64,000 nt of DNA from Musa acuminata AAA Group. Its lineage: Eukaryota > Streptophyta > Magnoliopsida > Zingiberales > Musaceae. The DNA is taken from assembly GCF_036884655.1 (NCBI RefSeq), contig NC_088345.1, positions 30,841,001 through 30,905,000 on the forward strand, read 5' to 3'. The notes below the pieces were generated by a model. The model worked only from the letters and a program-made list of their open reading frames with translations. It had not been told where the DNA came from and made no database searches. The position numbers were made by a program, and so were the translations under genes. Shown here one piece after another: positions 1 through 10,644 of this stretch; position 1 is the first letter of the stretch; every line of letters starts with the position of its first letter.

Positions 1-785
1 CGGTGGCACCGCCTGGGAGACTCAGTCTCCCAAGTGGTCTAGGCGATGGTACCATCGATAGTAAATGCTGCCAGCAGTGGTAACACCCCTGTCAGGCGGT
101 GGTACCATCAGAGCTCGGTCTCTAAGCTCTATCAAGCGGTGGTACCACCCAGTGTCAGGATGCCAGACGATGGTACCACCCAGCACAGGCGGTGGTACCG
201 CCCATATCCGGGAAACCCAAGATAAGATATTTTTAGGCTCCAAGTTTGAATTAACATGAAGCCTATAAATACCTCGCTCATCCCTGGTTAAGATACATAA
301 GTATTGAGAGTAAAAAAGAAAAGAAATGCTATTGCAATCTTGTGTGAACTCCTCTCCTTCTTCTAAGTGTTAGAATAGTTTGAGAGAGGAGTAAGTGGAG
401 GTATAAGGGTTATCTCCTAAACCCGGTAAAAGGAGAATTGAGTTGTAAAAGGTGGTTGATCTTTGTCTATTGAAGGAAGACCGATAGTGGATGCCGATGG
501 CCTCGACGGAAGAGGAATCGATGGAGTGGATGTAGGTCACGACGACCGAACCACTATAAAAATCTAGTTTGCATTTCCTTCTTGCAATTTACTTTTATAG
601 TAAATTGCCTTTCCTCCTTACTGTGCTTTTACTACGCCTATGCTTACGAACAAGCATTGAATTTCAAGTTATCTTCCGAGTTTGATTTTTATTGTATGAA
701 ACACTTTTAGAACTGACGTAATTTTATCGCTGCACTAATTCACCCCCTCCCCCCCCTCTCTCTTAGTGTCGACTCGTTCCTAACA
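1..785 (+). repeat. 5' LTR (left-truncated) of a gag-only Copia-type element
   Basis: The LTR enters from outside the window and ends in TAACA at 785, just before a primer-binding site. Its first 200 bases hold several copies of the dyad GGTGGTACCACC and close variants. A TATA-type core promoter follows at 264. The 3' half matches 34,931-35,444 and 36,887-37,249 on the plus strand and 40,450-41,000 on the minus strand, so it is a multicopy family. A C-rich tract lies just before the end (about 741-758). The complete minus-strand copy suggests a full LTR of about 1.3 kb. Confidence 0.8.
264..271 (+). promoter_or_regulatory. TATA box of the Copia-type LTR
   Basis: TATAAATA sits in the context GCCTATAAATACC. 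The same context recurs in each related LTR piece (5,013-5,020; 34,997-35,004; minus strand 40,938-40,945), as expected for the U3/R core promoter. Assignment rests on motif, position in the LTR and conservation between copies. Confidence 0.65.
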
Positions 786-787
786 GT

Positions 788-799
788 TGGTATCAGAGC
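788..799 (+). other. Primer-binding site (initiator Met tRNA)
   Basis: TGGTATCAGAGC begins two bases after the LTR end at 785. It is complementary to the 3' end of plant initiator-Met tRNA, the usual primer of plant Copia and many Gypsy elements. It fixes the element's orientation as plus. Confidence 0.9.
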
Positions 800-836
800 C
801 ACGTTCGTTTCTCATTTGGTTTAACACCCAAGAGAA

Positions 837-1773
837 ATGGCTCTTTTTGGCTTTCAAGATGGTCACTCTCTCAATCGTCCTCCCTTGTTCAATCGGACGG
901 ACTACACATATTGAAAAACTTGAATGAGAGTTTTTTTGCTTTCTTTGGATTTGAATTTATGAAATATAGTCGAATTTAGTTTTCAAAGGTTCTTCTCTTC
1001 CAATGAACCATTGGAATGATTTGGAGAAGAAGACATTTTCTTTAAATGCTAGAGCGATGAATGCTCTATTTTGCGCCTTAAACAAAAAAGAATTCAATTA
1101 AATTTCTATGTGCGAAATGACTTTCAATATTTGGCACACTCTTGAAATCACACACGAAAGCATTACTAGAGTTAAATATTCTAAAGTCAATCTTTTAATA
1201 CATGATTTTGAACTGTTTCATATAAAACCAAGCGAAATCGTTGTTGACATGTATACCCATTTTACGGATGTCATCAATGGTTTAAAAGTACTTAGTAAAA
1301 GTTTTTCGGATTTTGAACTTGTAAACAAAATTTTATGTTCTCTTTCTAAAATTTGGGATTTGAACATAACAAACAATACAAGAATCAAAAGATTTGAATA
1401 CTTTTCCGATCGAAGAACTAATTAGGTCTTTAATGACCTATGAAAGAGTTTTATGACACATATTGAACATGATGAACTTGAGAACCGCCTTCCAAAGAAT
1501 AGAAAGGATTTGGCACATCGAACAAAAGAAGACCACTTGAGCGAAAGCTCAAGTGATGATGAACTTGAACTTCTCAGAATAAAACTTAAAAAGTACTCAA
1601 AGAAAGAATCAAAAAATAAAAACAAATTAAAAAAGAAGAAAACACTTTGGGACAAAACTAGTACCTCCGAAGACGATGAGCAAACCAACAAAGATGAGGT
1701 GGTGAACTATTCCTTAACGGCTTTCGACGATGAGGTAACCAAAAACCCTTTACTTTATTTCAAAATTACATGA
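837..1773 (+). pseudogene. Copia-type gag remnant (UBN2/DUF4219-like), no pol
   Basis: An ATG at 837, 38 bases after the primer site, starts a gag-like reading that is soon broken by stops (near 915-960). A longer open piece at 1,108-1,425 has the gag core pattern: an ITHES segment, the phrase VVDMYTHF, and a run ending FELVNKILCSL. This is the helical UBN2-type Gag domain. After a break at about 1,425, 1,453-1,773 encodes an acidic and lysine-rich tail ending near NYSLTAFDDEV. That is the point where Copia gags normally lead into a zinc knuckle. No knuckle, protease, integrase or reverse transcriptase follows. The minus-strand copy at 39,480-40,400 has the same layout, so loss of pol is a feature of the family rather than of this copy. 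Confidence 0.75.
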
Positions 1774-3431
1774 TACTTTTTATGAGTTATCTTTAATTTT
1801 AGAAATAAATAAAAATATAAATAAAAGGGGATCATGCCTTTCTTTTTCTAGCTAATTTTGAAAATGATAATGATAATTACATGTTTTATGAAAATATAAC
1901 AAAATGTTAGATATAAATCTAATGCTAATCTTATGTATGTGCTTGAGAAGCAATAATGTGTATTATGTTGATTTTCATATTGCTTTTCGATGTTGATTAA
2001 AGATGCCTTATATTCAATGAAATCATGCTTGATGTTTTAATGATATAATGATGAAAGACATAATGAAAATGTTAAAAGATTTTGTATCATGCTTGATAAT
2101 TTTATATTATGCATGAGGACTTGAAGTAATGATTTGAAATCATATGTTTTGGAATTATGTGTTACACTTTTTGGTCTTGATGCTTTTACTCTTTCCGTTT
2201 TAAACGTTGATGCATATTTTTATTGGCATAAATAAAAAGGACATCTTACATGAAATGAATAAAAAATTTGAAACTAAAAGAACTTGAGCTATTTTTTAAT
2301 ATTATAGGAACCTATCTACGTTGCTTTTATTAAGTTGTACGAAAAATGATTTTGATAATGATTTTGGATTTCTTTTCGTATGATTCATTTTAATAATGAG
2401 ATGATATATCCAATCGAATCATTTATTGATGTTTGCGACTTGAGATATATTTTATATGAAATATTTTTCTTGATTCTCGTATGGTTCACTCCCTTAAGAG
2501 AACATCCATCCAAACAAATCATGATTATTCTTTTGAATCATAGCTTGAAATCTTTTTGAATCAAGATTGTTTCATATCATGCTTTCTATTTACAAAAGAA
2601 GAAACTTGTCAAAAATGATATATGGTCTTTTGATATTCATGACTTGATTTTTCATCTTTGTTATTTACCTTTGTCATGATTTTGAAATTGATATAAAGGG
2701 AAAAGAATTACAACATTGTATTCTTCCCTTCTATTTGACAATGACATAAGGGGAGCAAATTTTGCTAGTTTGCTAGATAGCTTGCATACTTCAAGAAAAA
2801 ACAAAATTTTTTTTGCTAGTTTGCACATCTAAAGAGAAGCAAAAATTATAAATGTACATATCGCAAAGAGAGGCAAAACTTATTATTTTGCTCATCTCAA
2901 AAGCAAGAAATGTTATCTTGTAATCTTAAGCAAAAGTGCTATCTTGCCTATCTCAAGAAGCAAAACTTGCAATTATTTTTGAAAACTTGCTAGCTTGCAC
3001 GCTCTTGTAAAAGGAAGCAAGAATTGCTAGCTTGCACATTTCAACAAGAATGATATCTTGCATTTGTTTTTGAAAACTTGTTAGCTTGCACGCTCTTAAA
3101 TGATATAAAATTTACTAGCTTGCATATTCCAATATGATGCAACACTTGCTAAATTTGTTAGCTTACAAATTGCAATGATGATAGAACTTGATATTATGTT
3201 TATTATATAATGATTTGAGCTTATATTTCCAAACACTTGAAAGTTATACTTCACCTTTTTGTTGATGAATAAGGGGGAGAAGTATGATCATGTTATGCAT
3301 GATGATGCGTTACAAATATTCATAATGAAATTTGCAATGACTTGAATTCAGCTGGAATTCAAGGTTCTATCAATATGACATATTGATAGAGGGAGTTAAG
3401 GTTAACTCCGTCATCAATTGGTTATCATCAT
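1774..3431 (+). mobile_element. Non-coding body of the gag-only Copia-type element
   Basis: This AT-rich stretch has no ORF with recognisable content. Its last third (about 2,740-3,190) is a degenerate array built on AAGCAA, CTTGCTAGCTTGCA and CATCTC, spaced roughly 40-60 bases. The same array lies on the minus strand at about 37,850-38,290 in the second copy. A sentence-like block (GGGGGAGAAGTATGATCATG and what follows, about 3,270-3,440) leads to the polypurine tract. Confidence 0.6.
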
Positions 3432-3446
3432 AAAAAAGGGGGAAGA
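3432..3446 (+). other. Polypurine tract of the Copia-type element
   Basis: AAAAAAGGGGGAAGA lies directly before the LTR start (ATTGAATCTC). A similar purine tract on the minus strand adjoins the 3' LTR of the second copy (37,495-37,508). Confidence 0.7.
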
Positions 3447-4160
3447 TTATTGAATCTCGTATTTTGATGATAAAACCAATTGATAAGTGTTTATGATTTG
3501 ATATGCATTTTGAGTGATGCAGGAAGCTTCGATCAAGGAGAGATAATTAAAGCAGGAAGAATCATGTTGGGCGGAGCAAACATGTTAGAAGATTAGACGT
3601 CGAGCCAGAGGATCGGTTGACGTATCAGCAGAAGACTTTGAGCCGTGAATTCGGGCATCAGGCCAAGAAAAGCAGATATTACACTAAGGATATCAGAGTT
3701 GTAGAGGTCAATTATTCGATTGAGCAATAGGTTGCAAGAGAGGATGAAGCGTCGATGACCAAATGACATACCAGACAACATGATTCAAAGCTTTATAATA
3801 ATTGTCTAGATCAAAGTTATTTTTATATGTGCAGGATTAACTACGATAGCAAGACATAAAGTAAAATGAAGTCCTAGAGTCAAGAATGCGATTTCGTTGG
3901 GAGTTCGAGAGTTCGTCGGAAGTCCGGACGTTCGTTAGAGGTTCTATCGGAACCAACCAAGAAGTCCAAGAGCTTGCCAAAGAAGCATGTCGGAACTCTC
4001 CAAGAAGATCATCGTAAAGTCTAGGAGCTTGCCAGGAGTGCATCAGAACATTACCTGGTTTTGTTAGGAGTCCAAGAAGATCGTCAAGAGTGCACCGGAA
4101 CATTACCATACCGTAACATTGCTAGGAGTCCAAGAAGATCGTCGTGAAGTCTAGGAGCTC

Positions 4161-4605
4161 TGTCACAGACTTAACTGGTTTTGCCTAAGTCGTGCGGCAC
4201 CCTTGCGTATCTGTTCGCAAAGGTCAGCCTCCCCGAAGCCTCCCATATCTCTTAGGACCCACAAAAGAGAGAATGGGTTAGAGAAAACACCTCATTCGGG
4301 ATCCACAAGCAAACATTTCCAAAAACACTTCATAGACAATGCAAATTACAAACATACTTTACAAGCTCTGAATAGTTGCACAACAAAGGGTAAAATGGTC
4401 CACTATAGATCAAAAATCTCTCACAAGTGTCCACATGATATAACCTTTATTTACAAACCTAAAACGGCCACCAAACCCAACTAAAATGGGACTATTAAGC
4501 CTTCAGATGTCCCTCTACATGCTAGGCAAAGTATGAACATACCAAAAGACACGGATATACATAAGCATTACATCAAACATCCTGTTTAGAAGATTGTCTA
4601 TGACA
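4161..4605 (-). repeat. 3' LTR of LARD A
   Basis: This 445-base repeat is nearly identical to 7,346-7,790 and to 23,755-24,198. The open frame through it (4,203-4,484) recurs in every copy only because the LTR does, so I do not call it a gene. Confidence 0.8.
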
Positions 4606-4904
4606 TTCTCCCCCACTTATTCCTTCAACGTCCTCGTCGAAGCCTTTGTCGACACTGTAACTCCTCGCCTTTGTTGAGTCTTCAATCTTCTGCTCCAACT
4701 GCAATGCACCTCCTGGTTCCCAACTGCTCTCTGTTACTATTTTTGAGTAGTCGAACGTTTGATCCACCATGCTGCTTCAATTCACCAATGACTCTGACTC
4801 TGGTGTGGGGGTGGCTGAGTTGTGTTGATCCATGTTGATTCCTGCGGATCCTCTAGATGAAGGAAAAGACTATCCTTACTATGCTGCTCATTTTTGAGGT
4901 CTTC

Positions 4905-5839
4905 GAGCTCTGCCAGGCGGTGCAACCGCTCCAGTTAGGAGGTGCAACCGCTTGATCCCGGAATTCTGGGAATTAACAGTTTTGAGCTCCAAATTTGAAC
5001 TGGGTTGGGGCCTATAAATACCCCACCCATTCAGCACTAAAAGGTAACAGAATACACACCGAAATCTTGATCTTGTTCTGTGATTTTTATAGCTCAAAAT
5101 TGTTGTAAAGGCCAAAAGTTCTTCTCCCTCTTTTCTTCCAAGTTCTGAGCTGTAAAGAGAGGAGAGAAAATTCTATAAGGGTTGTCTCCTAAGCCCGTCA
5201 AAAGGAGTGAAACTGTAAAAGGGTGGTTGGCCTTCGCCTATTGAAGTAAGGCCTCTAGTTGACGTCGGTGACCTCGTCGGTGGAGGAAGCCAAAAGTGGA
5301 GTAGGTCAAGATTGACCGAACTACTCTAAATCTCGGTTTGCATTTACTTTGAGCATATTATCTTTACTGCAAACCTCCTCTAAAGCTTACTGCTTTCTGT
5401 GCATATACGATCGGGTTTCAAGCTTTGCACTTTCCGAATCAGCGTTTAGACGTAACTTTGTTTTTTCGTACGATCATGATATTTCAGTTTGCGTTTACGT
5501 TTTGATTTCTATCTTAACTGCAAACTGCCTTTATATCCTTGCTTAAGCTTCATCTCACCTAATCAAGTGATTTACGAATCAGCATTTAGACATAAATCAG
5601 TTTCTTCGTACGAACGTCATATTTCAGTTTGTGCTTATATTCTAGTTTTCATCATAATTGCAAGCTGCCTTCATAGATTGACTTTAACGTCATCTCGCTT
5701 GATCTTAAGTTAAAGTAATCTTAGAATCGGCTTTCACACCGAAATCGTTTTTATCGTTCGAACGTTTTTTTATCGTCGAAAGATTTCCGCTGCACTAATT
5801 CACCCCCCCCCTTCCCTCTTGGTGCTCTTGATCCTAACG
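4905..5839 (+). repeat. Diverged Copia-type LTR fragment inside LARD A
   Basis: The fragment has the family's landmarks: dyads of the variant form GCGGTGCAACCGC (4,917-4,955), TATA box at 5,013, the AAGGAGTGAAACTGTAAAAG phrase, a C-tract near 5,801 and the end GATCCTAAC. It holds an internal tandem duplication in its 3' part: blocks at about 5,450-5,560 and 5,570-5,690 share the TTCAGTTTG(C/T)G and GCCTT phrases. It is clearly more diverged than the copies at 205-785 and 34,931-35,444. Confidence 0.65.
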
Positions 5840-7331
5840 GTAATTAGTGCACCATTGTCTGGATCCTGGGCCTCTGCCCCTACCAGCACAATCCTTGCTT
5901 TGCACCGCTTCCTTCATGGCAACTTGAATGGCAACACTGTGGCATATTCTTCAAGAGTACCTGCCTCCGCATCCTCTTGCCCCGTGCTAAGGCCTTCTGA
6001 ACCTAACTTCACCTTTACAAGTTGAGTCGCCTTAGTTCCTCCATCAAATGCTTCTCCGAGATAAGGTGCATGTGCCCAGAAGCTCCCTTCGTCTTTGGCA
6101 CCATGCAAGATGAGTCCGCTCCGTCAGAATGAAGGACCCATGGAACAATATGATCATGCTCTTGCCTCTACAAAAGTTCATGTCCTTGACCTCTGTCCAA
6201 GGAAAGCACTGTGCCTCCGCTCCATGTTCCATCTTCTATGCTGGCTCCCTTTATGCGGCTTGGGTACTTTGCCAAGTTACACTCAAGTTGCTCCGCTCCT
6301 CGTTTTTGCATTGAGTTGATATTGGCCATCGCGCCCACCATTCCATGGGTCAACCCTCCCTTGAGTCTGATCTCCATATCAACTCTAGGTGTGCCTTCAT
6401 TTGTGTTGCTTTGGGTCATTCCCCCACTTAATCTCGCAATGCATTCTCTCAAGCGAGATCATGCGATGACTCCTCGCCACTTACTCGGTCCATTGTGATT
6501 CATGGAGTTGTTGTTTGTTGAGGTTCTCCTCCTCAACATGTGAGGTCCATCCCATATTATTCTCCCTTTGGAGAGCCAGGACTTATCCCTCTTGGATAAC
6601 TGTCCCATTGGAGCAACATCTCTCTTCGTTTCGGAGACTACCATCCCCTTGGACTACTCTGATTTGTTGAACAAACTGTGCATTGGTCTGCCTCCTGCAA
6701 ACGCACTTGCTAGATTATGATTCCACGTCAATATAGCCCCCGCTGCACCATTCAAGGCCTAGCAACATACTGAACTCGTTGCACACTTCAGCCTCCTACG
6801 GAAGTATCCTTCACATGGCGAAGAGAAAGTTTCAATGCTCTATGGCGTCGAGTTTCGATCGACTTGGGATGGCCACGAACATTCCATCGTCCACATACAA
6901 GCCCATGTATGAGTACCGAATTTTTTGAGTTAGCAATTCCTCTCACCTCTATGAGCTTTGCACAACTCTTACGGTCGCTGAGCAACTCATTCCACCTTGC
7001 ATGGTCTCATCCTTTACCAAGCGCCTCGCTTGCCTTGAGCACCATCAATTATAGTTGTCAACGTTGAGCCGTAGCTCAAACTCAACCATCCCAACCTTTG
7101 TGCGCTCCGTATTCTTCCAAGCTTGCCTGTTCTAGTGGTGCCTCTTGCGCGAAGGGTTGGCCATTCCTCTGAATGCCAATCTCAGATGCCCGCTCCTCCG
7201 AGCGACTCCTTTTCCCTATATCTCTATGCCAGTTTACCCCCAAATGGTTGCGCGTGTGCTGACTGCCCTCAACACAGCCCCGCTAGGTACCCCACATTTG
7301 CATGCTAAGTGTTTCTATGAGTACTTGTCCC

Positions 7332-7343
7332 GCTCTGATACCA
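7332..7343 (-). other. Primer-binding site of LARD A (initiator Met tRNA)
   Basis: GCTCTGATACCA on the plus strand is the complement of the Met-tRNA primer site. It lies two bases inside the right LTR (starting 7,346). Confidence 0.85.
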
Positions 7344-7345
7344 TC

Positions 7346-7790
7346 TGTCATGGACTTAGCTGGTTTTGCCTAAGTTGTGCGGCACCCTTGCGTGTCCATC
7401 TGCAAAGGTCAGCCTCCCCGAAGCCTCCCATGTTCCTTAGGACCCACAAAAGAGAGAACGTGTTAGAGAAAATGCCTCATTCAGGATCCACAAGCAAACA
7501 TTTTCGAAAACACTTCAAAGACAATGCAAATTACAAACATACTTTATAAGCTCTGAATAGGTGCACAACAAAGGGTAAAATGATCCACTATAGACCGAAA
7601 ATCTCTCACAAGTGTCCACATGACACAACATTTATTTACAAGCCTAAAATGGCCACCAAACCCAACAAAAATGAGACTATTAAGCCTTCGGCTGTACCTC
7701 TACATGCAAGGCAAAGTATGAACATACCAAAAGACACGGACATACATAAGCATTACATCAAACATCCTATTTAGAAGTTTGTCCATGACA
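7346..7790 (-). repeat. 5' LTR of LARD A
   Basis: This is the direct-repeat partner of 4,161-4,605, with the same length and TG...CA ends. The primer site immediately to its left makes it the 5' LTR of a minus-oriented element. Confidence 0.8.
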
Positions 7791-9535
7791 TGGAGTGCAC
7801 CGGAACATTACTGGGAGTTCGTCAAAAGTTCGCTGGAAGATCGCCGGAAGCTCGCCGGAAGAGCAATTGACGTACCGAAACTAGAATGCTTTGTCAATTA
7901 TCTTAAATATTATAGTTAATCTACAAATTAAGTTAAGATTGGGAGGTAATCCCACTAAGTTAATTAGGGGCCAACTAGGCCCTTAACATAGCTGAATTGG
8001 GCCGTATTGAATAGCCCATTCAGCACCTAAAAGCCCAGCTGGTGGTGGCACCGCCTAGGCGACTCAGTCTCCTAGGTGGTCTGGGCGATGGTACCGCCCC
8101 TGTCAGGTGGTGGTACCGCCTAGTGTTAGGATGCTAGGCGGTGGTACCGCCCATGTAACATCCCTCAGTTTTAAAAATTTTGTAAGGGCCTATTTATAAT
8201 ATAGGGACCTAAATATAAATATTAGAAATATAATATGATTTGTGAATGATTCTCATTTAAAGTAAAAAAAAAAAAAATAGTAGACATGTGTCACTAGCTA
8301 ACCTAATGGTGCCACCTAAGTTTGCTCTCAGGATGACACCTAGCCCTTTTCATGCATGCTTGCCACCTTGCAATATTGCAACTCTTATGTTACCCAAAAG
8401 TAATTAAATGAGAGAATAAAGGAAAAACTAAATGTAAACTTAAGATGCTGCAGCCAACGTGAGTGTAAGAAGAGAATGGAAGAAGGAGAAGAAGAAGAAG
8501 AAGAAGCTTTGCTTGAGGTTTTGCATCAAACCCCACGCACCCCCCCCCCCCCCCCAATTTAAATTTAGGAATCAAATTTATAAAAGGCAAGTGTTCTAAC
8601 CCCATGTCATAAAATTCCTAATCTATGTTTTCCTTTTAATTCTTCATGATTCGAAAGATTTTAGCTTAGCACCAAACCTTTCTTTTGTGTTGATACAAAG
8701 CCATGAATTTGTAATTTTTTGGTAATCTGACCTCTATGCACTATTTTGGACCTAACTTTTAGTACTAAACTCTGATTTAGGCAAAGCCTAATCTATTTAA
8801 AAGTAGACTCAAAGACCTTTATTTTGTACCTAGATTGAATGATTTAGAGTTTAAATGTCTACTATGACTTCTGTTTCAATTAACCCTACATATTCTATAA
8901 AATAGGGACTATAATTTATGACCTTTCGTTGCTTAACTGTTTATAACTTTCTGCTGGGAACTCACATTCATGCAAAGTATGATTTATTAGAAACTAGACT
9001 CATTGTAAATATCTGATTTGAATGATTTGGATCACAATTACCTATTGAATCATCTATTCAAATCAACTCTATGAATTTTACAAAATAGAGATAATGTTCT
9101 TTAACCTTTGGTTACTAAATTATTTATAACTCCTTGTTGAAAACTCTGATTCATATAAAACTTGAGTTACCTAAAACTAAATTGACACAGCTTTCGAATG
9201 ACACTAATTTTGCATAAATTGGAGCATAACTTATCATCCAAACAATTCATGAAATGTCTCTCAAATTCTGTCAGAATTGAACTTTGGTCGATTTTACCTC
9301 TTATTGTTTCTTCTCTTTGGAAATTGATTTCGGCAAAAACCCTTACTTCTGTTGTGCTTTGAATTCTTATATACTTTTGTTCTTCAATTATTTATACACC
9401 TGCAGCTATCATGTAAAGTTCATGTTTGCATCGCAATGATTCGTATAGGCACATGCATTCCGTTGTTCTGCATGTGTTTCCGATATGTACCAACCTTACT
9501 GTTCACAATGCCCTTTTGGACTCCAGTGTTTGTGA

Positions 9536-9634
9536 GATTGTTTGGACCTTTGCCAGAAATGGTAAAGGGATTGTCTGGACCTTTGCTAGAAATAGTAAAG
9601 GGATTGTCTGGACCTTTGCCAAAAATGATAAAGG
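9536..9634 (+). repeat. 33-bp tandem repeat, three units
   Basis: Units start at 9,536, 9,569 and 9,602 and share GATTGTcTGGACCTTTGCcA with few mismatches. Because 33 is a multiple of three, the array stays open as an 11-residue repeat in a 103-codon ORF (9,352-9,663). I see no other sign that the ORF is coding. Confidence 0.85.
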
Positions 9635-9714
9635 GTATGTGCTTAGAGCCCGCGATGCTCTAGATTATGTTTGAGATCCTACTTCACCTTCTATCTATTT
9701 GATATGAAATTTAG

Positions 9715-9840
9715 AGCTGACCTAGCACTTGGGCAGGGTGAGAGGGCTTGAGTAGAAAAGGGCTACCCGTGGATGGAGTCGAGAACTCATCACGACGTGG
9801 AGCCACCACTGAGTTAAACCTCACATGCACTATGCTAGGG
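9715..9840 (+). mobile_element. Internal fragment of the miniature LTR element
   Basis: From GAGCTGACC to CTATGCTAGGG this matches the segment after the primer site at 15,427-15,550 and 19,738-19,833. It includes the phrases GGCTACCC and CGTGGAGCCACCACTGAG. The primer site itself and the LTRs are missing. Confidence 0.65.
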
Positions 9841-10345
9841 TACGATGTCTGAGCTTCTGTTTCGTATTTTGTATTGATATGCTCCAAAATACTTCCTATG
9901 CCATTGATATACATCAAAATGGTTCTTACATCTTCAATATGCTTTAAAATATTTCATATTTCATGGATATGCTTCTTATGCCAATGATATGCTCTAATTA
10001 GCCCTTAATCTATTGTTATGAACAAAACATGCTTCGAATGAAATGACATTGTAACTCTGCATTTGCTTCGAAACTATCCTCTTTGTCACGGATATGTTAA
10101 TCACTTACTAAGCTCTATGCGCTCACCCCGCTGCTATATAAATTTTTCAAGATATCTTATCGCTTGCTAGAATGTTTAAAATGGGCTGAGGCAGTGGAAA
10201 GCTAGATGATTTTGGGGCAAATCTTTCATACTTGATAAGTTGACGTTGTATAAGTTCCTTCTGTGTGTAATGGTATAAACATGTGGTACATGTTGGTTTT
10301 GTGATTGTATAGATTGTCACGCTTATGGATTTATGATATGGTTAT

Positions 10346-10478
10346 TGTAATCACCGATAATTTCTTCCTTAACATAAATTAATTACTATAAATGATATAT
10401 TGCTTTATTATTAACTTCCATATTTGTGTATTATAGTTAAGGAAATAATTATTAACTTCCACATTTGTGTATTATAGT
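10346..10478 (+). repeat. LTR2 5'-end fragment
   Basis: TGTAATCACCGATAATTTCTTCC opens this piece, as it does (with the first bases altered) at 12,526. It continues in step with 12,530-12,620 before the TGATGGGCT-type miniature LTR interrupts it. It contains a local duplication of ATTAACTTCCA(C/T)ATTTGTGTATTATAGT. Confidence 0.65.
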
Positions 10479-10641
10479 CATGACTCGAGCCTGATGGGCT
10501 AATTGGCCTATCAACTTCGTTTGGTCTAAACCACTAACCAAAATGCTTAAGCTAAAATTGATGGTAGTACACTCATCAGACCCTTATAAGTCAATCTTAA
10601 TCTTGCCCACTTTCGATATGAGACTAATCAGGGGTGTTACA
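10479..10641 (-). mobile_element. Miniature (TRIM/SMART-like) LTR, minus orientation
   Basis: This 163-base block matches 24,290-24,455 in reverse complement and 31,461-31,623 and 34,601-34,763 directly. On the minus strand it starts TGTAACACCCCTGATTAG. It contains the phrase CATCGAAAGTGGGC (here diverged) and ends near GGGTCATGAC. No primer site adjoins this copy, so it is a solo LTR or truncated copy. Confidence 0.7.
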
Positions 10642-10644
10642 ATA

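Larger units (their letters stand above)
4161..7790 (-). mobile_element. LARD-type non-coding LTR retrotransposon, copy A
   Basis: Two direct repeats of 445 bases (4,161-4,605 and 7,346-7,790) bound this element. Both start TGTCA and end TGACA. A minus-strand primer site (complement of TGGTATCAGAGC) lies at 7,332-7,343 and a purine tract (minus-strand reading TAAGTGGGGGAGAA) at 4,606-4,619, so the element is in minus orientation. The internal part has no gag or pol on either strand; its short ORFs are unremarkable. A Copia-type LTR fragment (about 4,905-5,839) replaces roughly 1.9 kb present in copy B (about 20,370-22,240). I see no clean 5-bp target duplication at its ends. Confidence 0.75.
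3448..8151 (+). repeat. 3' LTR of the Copia-type element, split by LARD A and truncated
   Basis: The LTR begins near 3,448 (TATTGAATCTC) right after the polypurine tract. It is interrupted at 4,160 by the LARD at 4,161-7,790 and resumes at 7,791 with the same AGTGCACCGGAACATTA phrase found before the break. The GGTGGTACC-type dyads reappear at about 8,040-8,150. At 8,151 the sequence changes abruptly to a Gypsy-type LTR, so the TATA box and R/U5 part are missing. Segment 3,900-4,150 is locally repetitive (AGGAGCTTGCCA, CAAGAAGATCGTC). Confidence 0.7.
8152..10345 (+). repeat. Gypsy-type LTR (LTR3), truncated, with nested insert
   Basis: The block begins TGTAACATCCC, a common start for plant Gypsy LTRs, directly against the broken Copia LTR. 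It contains a 16-base C tract (about 8,540-8,555) and several copies of the phrase TTATAACTTTCTGCTGGGAACTC or diverged versions (8,940 and 9,125). A 33-bp tandem repeat lies at 9,536-9,634, and 9,715-9,840 matches the miniature-LTR family's internal segment. A degenerate 30-40-bp repeat (ATATGCT...AAAATA) runs at about 9,870-10,010. No coding region is supported. The 3' boundary with LTR2-type sequence at 10,346 is approximate. Confidence 0.55.

Noticed and set aside
4203..4484. 93-codon ORF repeated at 7,145-7,549, 19,918-20,208 and 23,581-24,129
   Set aside because: Recurrence is explained by the LARD LTR; reading frames and ends differ between copies.
7332..7343. Possible tRNA gene from the Met-tRNA-like sequence
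   Set aside because: Only the 12-base primer complement is present; no cloverleaf surrounds any of these sites.
9352..9663. 103-codon ORF with GLSGPLPEMVK repeats
   Set aside because: The 33-bp tandem repeat explains it; no start context, domain or conserved copy supports a gene.
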